Assembly: GCA_037132015.1 (NCBI GenBank)
Contig: JBAXPW010000002.1
Location: 1-47,827 of the forward strand
Direction: 5' to 3'
Source of the DNA: JBAXPW01 sp037132015
GTDB lineage: Bacteria > Patescibacteriota > Microgenomatia > UBA1406 > GWC2-37-13
Length of the DNA: 47,827 bases
In this document: piece by piece, positions 25,382 to 33,501 of the stretch
How positions within the stretch are numbered: position 1 is the stretch's first letter
How the letters are laid out: each line of letters begins with the position of its first letter
The notes under the pieces: model-generated
Database searches by the model: none
What the model saw: the letters and a program-made list of their open reading frames with translations, nothing else
What the model was told of the DNA's origin: nothing
Program-made: the position numbers and the translations under genes

Positions 25382-25911
25382 AATATCATATTAACCTGTT
25401 TCCTGAAAATAATACCAGTCTTGTTGATAAGATAATATATTTTTCGTATAGTTATTTACGATATATTTTGGTTGTTACTCAAATGGTGGTGATTTATGTT
25501 TTTATATTTCGATTTTCAATAGATCAGCAAATTATTGATTCAAAAGATACGTTAAGTCAAAAACAAGAAATAGTCTCGGTTGTTGGACCTCTTCTAAAAG
25601 AAGTGGCCACAGTCGAGACGAAGGTTAAGAATATCAAAGAAATAATTACCCAACAACAGTATCAAAGATATATGATCGATTATGTTGTATCTGTGTTTCC
25701 TTCTTCATTAACTCTATCCTCAATGAATATATCTAAAACTGCAGTAACTTTTGAAGGATTTACTAATGATGTTGATATGGTAAAAAAATTTCATAGTAAA
25801 TTATTGAAGGATAAAAGATTCACTTCTATACAACTCGTTCGATTGGTAAAAACAGAGCAATATTTTCAGTTTATGTTTAAGTTATCAACGTTTAGCACTA
25901 TAAATGGATAA
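25378..25911 (+). CDS. pilN: PilN-like type IV pilus assembly protein
   Basis: 177 residues. The PilN hallmark is an N-terminal INLFPE motif (residues 5-10) in a short cytoplasmic tail, then a TM helix (~30-48), a coiled coil (~50-95) and a ferredoxin-like domain (~100-177). In other bacteria PilN binds PilM through that motif and pairs with PilO to form the inner-membrane platform of type IV pili. No pilM lies next to it. It overlaps rpsT by 4 bases and the PilO-like gene by 8. Confidence 0.82.
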   Translation: MKYHINLFPENNTSLVDKIIYFSYSYLRYILVVTQMVVIYVFIFRFSIDQQIIDSKDTLSQKQEIVSVVGPLLKEVATVETKVKNIKEIITQQQYQRYMIDYVVSVFPSSLTLSSMNISKTAVTFEGFTNDVDMVKKFHSKLLKDKRFTSIQLVRLVKTEQYFQFMFKLSTFSTING

Positions 25912-26491
25912 ACAAAGTCTTGTTAAACAGTTGGTAACCAAAAAAGCTAAAGATTATATGTTTATTATTATCTTTTTCTTTATTTTTTCTTTTTTTATTA
26001 TATTTGCTATACGTCCTAATTTAAATACTGTATTTTTTTTGCAGTCAGAACTAAAGAGACTTACAGTACTGAATCAAGAATATGATGATGTAATAACAGA
26101 GATTGTAAATATTCAGACCAAGTATGAGGTGATGAGAGATGATTTACCTTTATTGGATGAGGCGGTACCAGAAGGTGTTAAATTTGCAAAAGTTATGGAA
26201 AATTTAACTACAGCAGCTACAAACTCTGGAATCATTATCCAGAAAGTAGATGTTGTAGATATTCCTTTTAGAGATCCATCACTAAAAAAAGGATTAAAAA
26301 AATTTCAGATAAATATTGAGACAGATTCAGACTTCGTAAGTGCTCGTAAATTTGTATATAATTTTATGGATCAACGCAGATTGAAGATTGTGAATAATAT
26401 GGTAATAACTAGAAATGTTTCACAAGATTTGAATGCATCGGATTCCGCCAATCTGAAAATTAAGATGGAAGTTGAGGATTATTTCTTATGA
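25904..26491 (+). CDS. pilO: PilO-like type IV pilus assembly protein
   Basis: 195 residues with the PilO layout: short cytoplasmic tail, TM helix (YMFIIIFFFIFSFFIIFAI, ~18-36), coiled coil (~45-85) and a C-terminal ferredoxin-like domain (~100-195). The segment LLDEAVPEGVKFAKVMENLTTAATNSGI resembles PilO. It would dimerise with the PilN-like protein on the outer face of the membrane. It overlaps both neighbours (8 and 4 bases). Confidence 0.8.
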   Translation: MDKQSLVKQLVTKKAKDYMFIIIFFFIFSFFIIFAIRPNLNTVFFLQSELKRLTVLNQEYDDVITEIVNIQTKYEVMRDDLPLLDEAVPEGVKFAKVMENLTTAATNSGIIIQKVDVVDIPFRDPSLKKGLKKFQINIETDSDFVSARKFVYNFMDQRRLKIVNNMVITRNVSQDLNASDSANLKIKMEVEDYFL

Positions 26492-26673
26492 ATCAAAAAG
26501 AATTGTTAGTAGTATCTATAGGAATATTTTTGACAGTTGTATCTTGGATGGTGATTGATTTGTATCATAAACAAAGTCAAAGTCAGAGAGATTTGGAAAT
26601 TAGAACGGCAACTATACCTAAATATTCCATTGATGATACTGTTTTTTATGAGTTAAAGAGAAGAAAGATTTAG
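26488..26673 (+). CDS. Small single-TM protein in the PilN/PilO module
   Basis: 61 residues, not recognised. One TM helix (LLVVSIGIFLTVVSWMVIDLY, ~6-26) and a short polar tail ending YELKRRKI. It overlaps the PilO-like gene by four bases, so it is made with that module. Position suggests a PilP-like or accessory role, but no lipobox or PilP motif is present; function unknown. Confidence 0.65.
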   Translation: MNQKELLVVSIGIFLTVVSWMVIDLYHKQSQSQRDLEIRTATIPKYSIDDTVFYELKRRKI

Positions 26674-26674
26674 T

Positions 26675-28060
26675 ATGTATAGTGATTTGTATTTAAAACC
26701 AAAATCTAAGCCTTCTGTATTGCTTATTATTTTTGCTGTAATATCAGTATTTGGTTTTGTAATCTCTTATGTTGGTATTAAGGTAACAACACCCATTCAA
26801 GCTTCTAATAAAAAATTGGTAAGTCATGAGGTAGTAAATTTATCAGCAAAGCAAGTAGGAATTTTTTGGGAAACAGTCGCATCGGAAACTGGTTGGATAA
26901 TTTTTGGTATTAATGAGAATGATTTGACTATGATTAAAGCAGACGATAGGGATGTGGGTACAGATAAACGTCAATATAGATTGCACTTAGCTACAATAAA
27001 TGGACCAAATGGTACAGGATTGGTTCCAGGGAAAAAATACTATTATAAAATAGTAACGGGTAACTCACTTGTTTCTGCAAATAATTCACATGCTTTTGAA
27101 TTTCAAACACCGATGGATACTTCTGTGCATACTAGTTTAAAACCTGCATATGGAAAAGTAGTATTAAGTAATGATCAGCCTGCTCAGAATGTATTTGTAT
27201 TTTATAAGTATGATGATTCAACAACTCTACTTACTCTTACAAAAGGAACAGGCGAATGGCTAATACCGTTACAAAATATTTATAGTTCTACGAATTATAA
27301 AAATATACCAGTTCAAGAAAATCATGCGGTGAAGTTGATTTTTAGAACGGATATGAGTACCACATCAACTGTTATTACAAAAGTGAATAAAACAAATCCT
27401 CTATCGCAAACAATTGTGTTAGGTAAAAACTATAATTTAGAGGAAAATGATGTTTTACCTGCATCAACTAATAAATCTCAAACAATTCCTTCTATTCAAA
27501 CACTATTTAATACTTCAAGCAATGTTGAATCGGTGTTTACAGTTTCTTTACCTAAAGAAAATGCTATTATTCCCGGTTCCAGTCCTTTGTTTCGAGGTGC
27601 TGGAGAGGTTGGAGCAGATGTAATAATGACCATCAATACTACTCCAGGAGTATCTGCACGTTCGAAGGTTAATTCTAGAGGTGAGTGGACGGTAGATATA
27701 CCATTTTCTATAAAATCTGGCACATATAAAGCTATTATTAAGTCAAAAAATAAGTTAGGAATTGAGATGAGTATTAATAGGATTTTTAGCATTGCCAAGA
27801 GTGGTGAAAGGGTGTTAGGTGATTCTACTGGATCTGCTACAATTACACTGGTTCCTACAATTGAGCCAATTGTTCAAGATACCATAGAACCAACTGTTCA
27901 GCCTACAACAGTGGTTGTTGCATCAACTTCCATACCTATATCTACGACTGCTCCTACAGTTGCACCAACCAATCCAGTCTCTGGTTTTAATGGTTTTATT
28001 TATGTTTTTGGAAGTATTTTGTTGGTAGGAATAGGTTTAATGTCTATGTATTTATTATAA
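26675..28060 (+). CDS. Surface protein with Fn3/Ig-like domains, Thr/Pro stalk and C-terminal TM
   Basis: 461 residues. N-terminal TM/signal (LLIIFAVISVFGFVISYVGI, ~16-35); a fibronectin III/phosphatase-N-like domain (~50-145, ending PGKKYYYKIVTG); a second beta domain (~150-250); an Ig-like domain (~290-375: PLFRGAGEVGADVIMTI...GEWTVDIPF); a Thr/Pro/Val stalk (~390-432); then PVSG and a terminal TM (438-461). No catalytic residues are visible. It starts one base after the 61-residue gene. It is probably a cell-surface or pilus-associated adhesin. Confidence 0.72.
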   Translation: MYSDLYLKPKSKPSVLLIIFAVISVFGFVISYVGIKVTTPIQASNKKLVSHEVVNLSAKQVGIFWETVASETGWIIFGINENDLTMIKADDRDVGTDKRQYRLHLATINGPNGTGLVPGKKYYYKIVTGNSLVSANNSHAFEFQTPMDTSVHTSLKPAYGKVVLSNDQPAQNVFVFYKYDDSTTLLTLTKGTGEWLIPLQNIYSSTNYKNIPVQENHAVKLIFRTDMSTTSTVITKVNKTNPLSQTIVLGKNYNLEENDVLPASTNKSQTIPSIQTLFNTSSNVESVFTVSLPKENAIIPGSSPLFRGAGEVGADVIMTINTTPGVSARSKVNSRGEWTVDIPFSIKSGTYKAIIKSKNKLGIEMSINRIFSIAKSGERVLGDSTGSATITLVPTIEPIVQDTIEPTVQPTTVVVASTSIPISTTAPTVAPTNPVSGFNGFIYVFGSILLVGIGLMSMYLL

Positions 28061-28081
28061 TTATCATCATCGAATTGATAT

Positions 28082-28690
28082 ATGTTGACGACTGTTAGTT
28101 TTGTAGCATTTATTATCACAGTGGCTCTCTTGGTTTACGAGCTTATATTATATATTCGTGCAAATCGGAGTTCATCAGTTCCGAACATTCCAGAATTTGA
28201 TCAGGAATTAAATGGAGGTGATTCACTAAATGCTACCCCAATTCAAGTTGTTGAAAAAAAGCCATTAGTTAATCCACAGCTTATCTTAATAGGTATATTA
28301 ATTGTAATGGCACTATTATTTGGCGCTGGAGCGCTATGGTCAAGTAGAAGTAAAGCTGAATCTATCAATGAGGAAAAGCAGTCTAATATTGTAAAGTTAG
28401 AAGGAATAGAGGTGTATTCTTCCGAAGGTGTTTTGTTGAAACCAGAGGAAGAGTTGAAGCTTAAATCGGGAGATGTGATAATAATTGGAATAAAAACATT
28501 AGCCGACGCTTCTATTGATAAAGCTCGTATTCGTATAAATGAGTCGGTTTGGAATGTATCACATGAGACATCACATTTTGATAAAGAAAAAAGTATCTTT
28601 TTTGTAGAATACGATATACCTGTTGATAGTAAGAAAATTGAAATAGAAGCACAATTACATTCAAAAAAAGACGGCTGGTTAGGTGAATAA
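28082..28690 (+). CDS. Two-TM surface protein of unknown function
   Basis: 202 residues. TM1 (~5-27), a loop of ~60 residues, TM2 (LILIGILIVMALLFGAGALW, ~66-85), then an outer beta-rich domain with VYSSEGVLLKPEEELKLKSGDVIIIGIKT. I do not recognise a family. It lies in the same run as the Fn3 protein and the LPVTG protein; its stop directly precedes the ATG of the latter. Confidence 0.65.
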   Translation: MLTTVSFVAFIITVALLVYELILYIRANRSSSVPNIPEFDQELNGGDSLNATPIQVVEKKPLVNPQLILIGILIVMALLFGAGALWSSRSKAESINEEKQSNIVKLEGIEVYSSEGVLLKPEEELKLKSGDVIIIGIKTLADASIDKARIRINESVWNVSHETSHFDKEKSIFFVEYDIPVDSKKIEIEAQLHSKKDGWLGE

Positions 28691-28691
28691 T

Positions 28692-29096
28692 ATGAAAAAA
28701 CATTATACTACATATCTTTTATTAGCAATATCATTCTTTTTGGTAATAGCATCAATATATATTACGTATAGATTGAATAATTCCAATATATCGCCCACAA
28801 CTGCAATAGATTCTAAGGCCTCTGGAGTTACTTATAAAAAAGTAATTTCTTTGAGCAGTTCTGTTTTATCAGAGCCAACAACTATTATTGAATCTACTAT
28901 TGCACCTACGCTTGAAGATACACCAATAATAGAAAGTATGATTACGATAACCGAAGTACCAACTAATACGAGCATACCATCTCCTACCTCTATTCCTTCA
29001 AAAATTAAAAGATTGCCAGTTACAGGATATTTTGATTACCCATGGATTATTGTAGTTGCTGGCATTTGTATAGTGGTGTTTTCATTTGTGTTCTGA
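28692..29096 (+). CDS. Probable sortase substrate (LPVTG) with Thr/Ser/Pro stalk
   Basis: 134 residues from ATG 28692 (a GTG at 28683 would overlap the previous stop). N-terminal TM/signal (~7-26), a Ser/Thr/Pro/Ile-rich stalk (~35-105), then LPVTG at 108-112 followed by a hydrophobic segment (~116-134). That matches a cell-wall sorting signal, but the usual positively charged tail is missing: the protein ends SFVF. A sortase gene lies 9.6 kb downstream. No other domain is visible, so it may be a small stalk or pilin-like spacer. Confidence 0.65.
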   Translation: MKKHYTTYLLLAISFFLVIASIYITYRLNNSNISPTTAIDSKASGVTYKKVISLSSSVLSEPTTIIESTIAPTLEDTPIIESMITITEVPTNTSIPSPTSIPSKIKRLPVTGYFDYPWIIVVAGICIVVFSFVF

Positions 29097-29117
29097 TTCT
29101 GTAAGAATAATACAGAA
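29097..29117. terminator. Hairpin between convergent genes (possible two-way terminator)
   Basis: A perfect 7-bp inverted repeat, TTCTGTA/TACAGAA with a 7-base loop, begins one base after the LPVTG gene stop and lies before the tpiA stop. There is no strong T tract on either side, so intrinsic termination is uncertain. Confidence 0.4.
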
Positions 29118-29130
29118 GTAGTAGTGAATG

Positions 29131-29811
29131 TTAAGTGGTTGCTTTGGCGATAATAGAATAAAAATGGAGCGGATCTAGAGAGGCAGATCCGACGAGTAAT
29201 CCATCTATGTCATCTGATTCTAAATATTGATCACAATTGTATTGATTAACACTCCCGCCATAAATAAATTTGATCTCCTTATTGAGATTGAGTTTATTTT
29301 TTATTATAGTAATCGCATCAATACTCATATTCATTCCCGTGCCTATTGATTCAACAGGTTCAAATGCAATATATTTAACAGATGAATACAATTTATCTTC
29401 AATATTTCCAATACAATGAATGGGCTCTATGTCATATTTATGAGCGAGGAGGATTTTTTTATATATTTCATCTTCTGTCTCATTAAAATACTTTCTTCGC
29501 TCGCTATGTCCAATAAGAGTATATCTCACAAGTTCTGAGACAGCCTGAGCTGTAATTTCTCCAGTAAGACTGCCAGATTCATGAGCAGATATATCTTGAG
29601 ATCCCAAAGATAAATTGGGGATATTTAATGTATAGTGATGAAGAGGATGTATTAATGGTGCAGGAGGAAAAATAACTATTTTAATTTTACCTTCCTTTAT
29701 TGCTTTTTGAACATTTTCATCTTTATATAAGATCTTAATAAATTGCTCCATCCATTCCCTTGAAGATGAAAATGATTTATTTGCTTTCCAATTTGCGAAT
29801 ATATATTTCAT
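29131..29811 (-). CDS. tpiA: Triosephosphate isomerase
   Basis: 226 residues from the ATG at 29811 (MKYIFANWKANKSF); an upstream in-frame ATG at 29847 adds 12 non-conserved residues. Catalytic residues are present: N7 and K9, H102 in GHSERR, E151 in FEPV, and the phosphate-binding YGGSVN (184-189). Somewhat shorter than the usual ~250. The segment after the catalytic Glu reads EPVESIGTG rather than EPVWAIGTG. It interconverts dihydroxyacetone phosphate and glyceraldehyde-3-phosphate. It is oriented against its neighbours and diverges from uvrD. Confidence 0.93.
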   Translation of the reverse strand: MKYIFANWKANKSFSSSREWMEQFIKILYKDENVQKAIKEGKIKIVIFPPAPLIHPLHHYTLNIPNLSLGSQDISAHESGSLTGEITAQAVSELVRYTLIGHSERRKYFNETEDEIYKKILLAHKYDIEPIHCIGNIEDKLYSSVKYIAFEPVESIGTGMNMSIDAITIIKNKLNLNKEIKFIYGGSVNQYNCDQYLESDDIDGLLVGSASLDPLHFYSIIAKATT

Positions 29812-29894
29812 AGCATTAAATTTTTTAATAGGTATAACTATTATCATAGCATATTCATATTAGTATTTCTTTCAACGATTAAGAAAAAAATATT

Positions 29895-29924
29895 TTACCT
29901 ATTGAATATTTATTAGTATATAAT
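29895..29924 (+). promoter_or_regulatory. Promoter candidate for the UvrD-like helicase
   Basis: TTACCT (29895-29900), an 18-base spacer and TATAAT (29919-29924), with 13 bases from the -10 box to the ATG at 29938. It lies in the short region between the divergent tpiA and helicase genes. The -35 box is imperfect. Confidence 0.45.
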
Positions 29925-29937
29925 CACATGTACATAT

Positions 29938-31725
29938 ATGAAAAATAATTTAAATAAGCAACAAACTGAGGCTGTTAATAATACTTTGGGACCATCAATT
30001 ATTTTGGCTGGTGCAGGATCTGGAAAAACAAAGGTGTTGGTATCAAAAGTCTTGTATTTGGTAGACAAAGTAAAGTTATCACCCGAAAGTATTCTCATGA
30101 TCACTTTTACGAATAAAGCAGCAAAAGAAATGCAAAATCGTATTCAAAATCAGAATATTAGTGGTAGAAATAATATTGGATTTATAGGTACTTTCCATTC
30201 ATTTTGTGTTCGTATATTGCGACAATATGGACATAATATAGGGCTTGATGCAAACTTTTCAATTTATGATGTAGATGATCAAGCAACAATCATACGTGGA
30301 ATTTTAAAAAAAAATGAGGTAAATAAATTCACACCTTCATTTTTTCTAAATAGAATTTCTTATGCCAAAAATCAATTAATCGGTCCAGAAAAATATCTCG
30401 AAGCTTTTGGAGATTACAGTGCATCGCAAGTATCAGAAGTATATTATCAATATTATAAACAACTTAAAAATCATATGGCTGTAGATTTTGATGACCTTAT
30501 TTTTAAATCTACTGAGTTGTTTCGTCAATTTCCTGAAGTCTTATTGTATTTTCAGGATAAATATACTCATATCATGATAGACGAATTTCAGGATACAAAC
30601 TTTGCACAATATGTTTTTGCAAGACAATTAGGGAAAAAATATGGAAATCTTACGGTAGTTGGAGATTTTTCACAAAGTATATACTCTTGGAGAGGTGCAG
30701 ATATAAAAAATCTTGATAAATTTAAAGATGATTTTTACGGAACTAAGACGTTTTTTCTTGAACAAAATTATCGCTCTACTCAACAAATTCTAGATTTTGC
30801 ATATTCTATTATTTCTCAAAATCAATCTCATCCGGTACTGAAATTATTTACTGAAAATGAAGTAGGTGAATCCATTGTTCAATATGAAACTAATAATGAA
30901 GAATCAGAAGCTCAATATATAGTAGATACAATTAGATCAATAAAAAGAGAAAATCCTGATGCATCATTTGCCGTTTTATATAGAATAAATGCTCAATCCC
31001 GTGTCATAGAAGAGGCTTTATTGCATTCAGCAATGCCATATACTTTGATAGGAGGAACACGATTTTATGAACGTAAAGAAGTTAAAGACGTTCTTGCATT
31101 TTTGAGACTTTTAGTCAATCCACATGATGAACTCGCACAAGATCGCATAAAAAAAATTGGGAAGCGATTTTGGGAAAAATATAAAACTTTTTATAAAAAA
31201 TATCAAGATAAATCTGCTCAATGTGATACGATACAGATTATGGAACTTGCATTGAATGAGACGGGATATTTGCAGATGTATGATGTTAAAGATGAAGAAG
31301 ATAATGCACGATTGGAAAATATTAAGGAATTAAAATCCGTTGCGCTGAATCATAATAATTTAACAGATTTTTTGCATCAAGTAATGCTAGTTGAGTCCGA
31401 ATATTTTGATGGAGAAAAGAGAGAGGGTGGTAATAATCTAAAATTGATGACTTTACATCAAGCAAAGGGATTAGAATTTCCCTATGTTTTTATTGTCGGA
31501 GTCGAGGAAGGAATATTGCCTCATAGTAGATCGATTGATGATATATTTCAGTTGGAGGAAGAACGTAGATTATTTTATGTTGGTATTACTCGAGCAGAAA
31601 AGCGTTTGTATATTACTTATACAAAACGTAGGTTTATGTTTGGAAAACGTACTGAAACAATAAAATCAAGATTTTTAGAAAGTAATGAAGTAGAATCAAT
31701 TCCAGATATTACTGAATATTGGTGA
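29938..31725 (+). CDS. UvrD/Rep-family ATP-dependent DNA helicase, compact
   Basis: 595 residues, shorter than UvrD or Rep (~670-720). Superfamily 1A motifs: Walker A ILAGAGSGKT (~22-31), Ia MITFTNKAAKEM, II IDEFQDTN, III VGDFSQSIYSWRGA, IV QNYRST, V LMTLHQAKGLEF and VI RRLFYVGITRAEKRLYI. The missing length lies mainly in the 2B subdomain between motifs IV and V. It unwinds DNA 3'-5' in repair or replication restart; whether it is UvrD, Rep or PcrA in role cannot be decided. It converges with the cyclase gene. Confidence 0.93.
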   Translation: MKNNLNKQQTEAVNNTLGPSIILAGAGSGKTKVLVSKVLYLVDKVKLSPESILMITFTNKAAKEMQNRIQNQNISGRNNIGFIGTFHSFCVRILRQYGHNIGLDANFSIYDVDDQATIIRGILKKNEVNKFTPSFFLNRISYAKNQLIGPEKYLEAFGDYSASQVSEVYYQYYKQLKNHMAVDFDDLIFKSTELFRQFPEVLLYFQDKYTHIMIDEFQDTNFAQYVFARQLGKKYGNLTVVGDFSQSIYSWRGADIKNLDKFKDDFYGTKTFFLEQNYRSTQQILDFAYSIISQNQSHPVLKLFTENEVGESIVQYETNNEESEAQYIVDTIRSIKRENPDASFAVLYRINAQSRVIEEALLHSAMPYTLIGGTRFYERKEVKDVLAFLRLLVNPHDELAQDRIKKIGKRFWEKYKTFYKKYQDKSAQCDTIQIMELALNETGYLQMYDVKDEEDNARLENIKELKSVALNHNNLTDFLHQVMLVESEYFDGEKREGGNNLKLMTLHQAKGLEFPYVFIVGVEEGILPHSRSIDDIFQLEEERRLFYVGITRAEKRLYITYTKRRFMFGKRTETIKSRFLESNEVESIPDITEYW

Positions 31726-31747
31726 TTTATGCATTTTAAAGTTATTC

Positions 31748-31783
31748 TTCCCTAATTCTTTCGATATTAGATTAATTGGGGAA
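31748..31783. terminator. Hairpin between convergent helicase and cyclase genes
   Basis: TTCCCTAATT (31748-31757) can pair with AATTGGGGAA (31774-31783) as a 10-bp stem with one G-U pair and a 16-base loop. The right arm contains the stop codon region of the minus-strand cyclase gene. No clear T tract follows on either side. Confidence 0.35.
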
Positions 31784-32710
31784 TAGATTAGTTAAGATAG
31801 AATTTATTACAAACATTAGATAATTTTCAGCATAAATATAGAAGTTATATAATGTTCCAGGTTGTACAGATTCTACCCAGAGATATAATGAATATGCAAT
31901 GCCACCTAGAATAATTATAAATAAAAAATTTGATATAGAAGAAAAACGATGCGTATGTACCACCGTATATACTAATGGTTTTTCTTTGTACTTCATTGGA
32001 GGTGCTCTTTTTTGGCTCATAACTGGTGGATGTTCTTTTTGAGAATGTGTTGGGGGTAATGTTTTTTTCGAAAAAATGTTATTTTTGGCAGGGCTTTTTT
32101 CTGTTGACTTTTTGAGATTTTCTTCATCGATTTTTTTATACTTATTTTCATCACCAGGATGAATGAGAGCTCGATATATTTTAATTGGATAAGGTATGCC
32201 TTTTAATTCATGTATCCCCATTGACATTGTTTTGATCTCATTCTTATTCATTGCAAGAAAGACTGATTCAGTAAGTGCTACTTCTCCACCATCTGCAACT
32301 CCTTCAACCCTTGCAGCAATATTAACAGGTTCTCCAAAAACATCATTATCTTTTATATGTACTTCGCCTGAATTAATAGCTACACGGACTATAAATTGAT
32401 CAGCTTTATTTGATCGCGAATTATGATGTTCTACTGTTGTCTGGATCTTGATTCCGCATAATACAGCATCTGTAGGGCTTTCAAAAACTACAAGAAATGC
32501 GTCTCCGATAGTTTTTATTATCCGACCACCATATTTTGTGAAGATAGGCCTCATTATTTTGTCGTGAACAGATAATAAGTCCTCAATTTCTTGTCTAGAT
32601 TGACCAGAAGTGCGGTTTGTAAAGCCTTTCATGTCGGTAAACATGACTGAGAGGACTTTTGTCTCTAGTTTTGATTCTGTTATTTGTATGAGTGGGGTTG
32701 AATTTAGCAT
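31772..32710 (-). CDS. Class III adenylate/guanylate cyclase with C-terminal membrane segment
   Basis: 312 residues. Catalytic domain ~17-180: metal-binding D26 (MFTDMKGFT) and D70 (TIGDAF), and the transition-state pair N130 and R134 (EPVNIAARV), so the active site is complete. A D (123) just before VFG and K66 fit ATP as substrate, but this is inference. A linker (~190-250) rich in Lys/Pro follows, then a hydrophobic segment FLFIIILGGIAYSLYLWV and a second weaker one. The membrane part is C-terminal, the reverse of most bacterial cyclases. No cAMP-binding protein lies in the window. It has the best promoter seen here. Confidence 0.87.
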   Translation of the reverse strand: MLNSTPLIQITESKLETKVLSVMFTDMKGFTNRTSGQSRQEIEDLLSVHDKIMRPIFTKYGGRIIKTIGDAFLVVFESPTDAVLCGIKIQTTVEHHNSRSNKADQFIVRVAINSGEVHIKDNDVFGEPVNIAARVEGVADGGEVALTESVFLAMNKNEIKTMSMGIHELKGIPYPIKIYRALIHPGDENKYKKIDEENLKKSTEKSPAKNNIFSKKTLPPTHSQKEHPPVMSQKRAPPMKYKEKPLVYTVVHTHRFSSISNFLFIIILGGIAYSLYLWVESVQPGTLYNFYIYAENYLMFVINSILTNLFPN

Positions 32711-32725
32711 ATCCTATAATATGTA

Positions 32726-32754
32726 ATTATATACAGATTTAATATGTATGTCAA
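32726..32754 (-). promoter_or_regulatory. Consensus promoter of the cyclase gene
   Basis: On the minus strand TTGACA (32754-32749), exactly 17 bases, then TATAAT (32731-32726): a perfect sigma-70 match. Fifteen bases separate the -10 box from the ATG at 32710, leaving a leader of about 8 bases. AGGAT just before the ATG could be a weak ribosome-binding site. Confidence 0.7.
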
Positions 32755-32838
32755 GTCTAATTAATGATCTCCTAAATAATTCATTATGTAAAAACCAACT
32801 ATATTAGGTTGTTCATATGCCTAATATTGCAAAATTCC

Positions 32839-32868
32839 TTACAATTTGACCAACAAAAGATATATAAT
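32839..32868 (+). promoter_or_regulatory. Promoter of the acyltransferase gene, apparently leaderless
   Basis: TTACAA (32839-32844), an 18-base spacer and TATAAT (32863-32868), ending 7 bases before the ATG at 32876. Transcription would begin at or just before the start codon. It diverges from the cyclase promoter across about 85 bases. Confidence 0.5.
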
Positions 32869-32875
32869 GTATTAA

Positions 32876-33481
32876 ATGATACTCGATTTTAAAGATAAGA
32901 ACGGAAATTCACTTTCTTTTTCAGAGATTATTCTTAAGATATTAAATCGTATACATAATATTATACTAGAATTTCAAATTGCTATTGTACATTTTATTGG
33001 TCATATACCTCTCCATTTTGTAAGACATTCTATATATATGATCTTAGGGATGAGATTAGGAAAAGGTTCTGTGATACACACGGGAGCACGATTTTATGAG
33101 TTAAGTAAAATTTGTATTGGTGAAGATACTATAATCGGAGAGAATATTACTCTAGACGGAAGGGATTTGATTCAAATAGGAAGTCATGTAGATATTGCTT
33201 CAGAAGTAATGATATATAATTCTGAGCACGATATTAATGATCCGAGATTTATAGCAATAATGAGCCCGGTTAATATCGGAGACTATGTGTTTATTGGACC
33301 TCGAGCAATTATTCTACCAGGTGTAACAATTGGTAATGGTGCAGTAATTGGAGCAGGCGCTGTTGTAACGCGAGATGTAGCATCGCTCGCTGTTGTTGGT
33401 GGAGTTCCCGCTAAAGTAATTGGTGAACGAAAAATTAAAGATTTTAAGTATCGCCTTGGAAGGGCTAGGTTGTTTAGATAA
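32876..33481 (+). CDS. Hexapeptide-repeat acyltransferase (LbH family)
   Basis: 201 residues. A hydrophobic/aromatic N-terminal ~60 residues precedes a left-handed beta helix: SVIHTG, CIGEDTIIGENITLDG, LIQIGSHVDIASEVMI, NSEHD (putative catalytic His), then VNIGDYVFIGPRAIILPGVTIGNGAVIGAGAVVTRDV and GVPAKVIG. These are the marks of sugar O-acetyltransferases (maltose/WcaF-like), which act as trimers with acetyl-CoA. It probably modifies a surface sugar. It stands alone between its own promoter and a convergent gene. Confidence 0.87.
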   Translation: MILDFKDKNGNSLSFSEIILKILNRIHNIILEFQIAIVHFIGHIPLHFVRHSIYMILGMRLGKGSVIHTGARFYELSKICIGEDTIIGENITLDGRDLIQIGSHVDIASEVMIYNSEHDINDPRFIAIMSPVNIGDYVFIGPRAIILPGVTIGNGAVIGAGAVVTRDVASLAVVGGVPAKVIGERKIKDFKYRLGRARLFR

Positions 33482-33501
33482 TAGTAGTTATATTTACTAT
33501 T
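33480..33501. terminator. Hairpin with T-rich tail between convergent genes
   Basis: AATAGTA/TACTATT, a perfect 7-bp stem with an 8-base loop, starting at the acyltransferase stop. On the plus strand it is followed by CTTTTGTT, giving a terminator-like shape. The stop codon of the minus-strand VanW gene lies in the right arm. Confidence 0.45.

Noticed and set aside
29812..29847. Upstream in-frame ATG for triosephosphate isomerase adding 12 residues.
   Set aside because: The family begins with the strand leading into NWK; ATG 29811 gives exactly that start.
32847..32868. TTGACC plus TATAAT as the acyltransferase promoter.
   Set aside because: The spacer would be only about 11 bases, too short; TTACAA with 18 bases is better.
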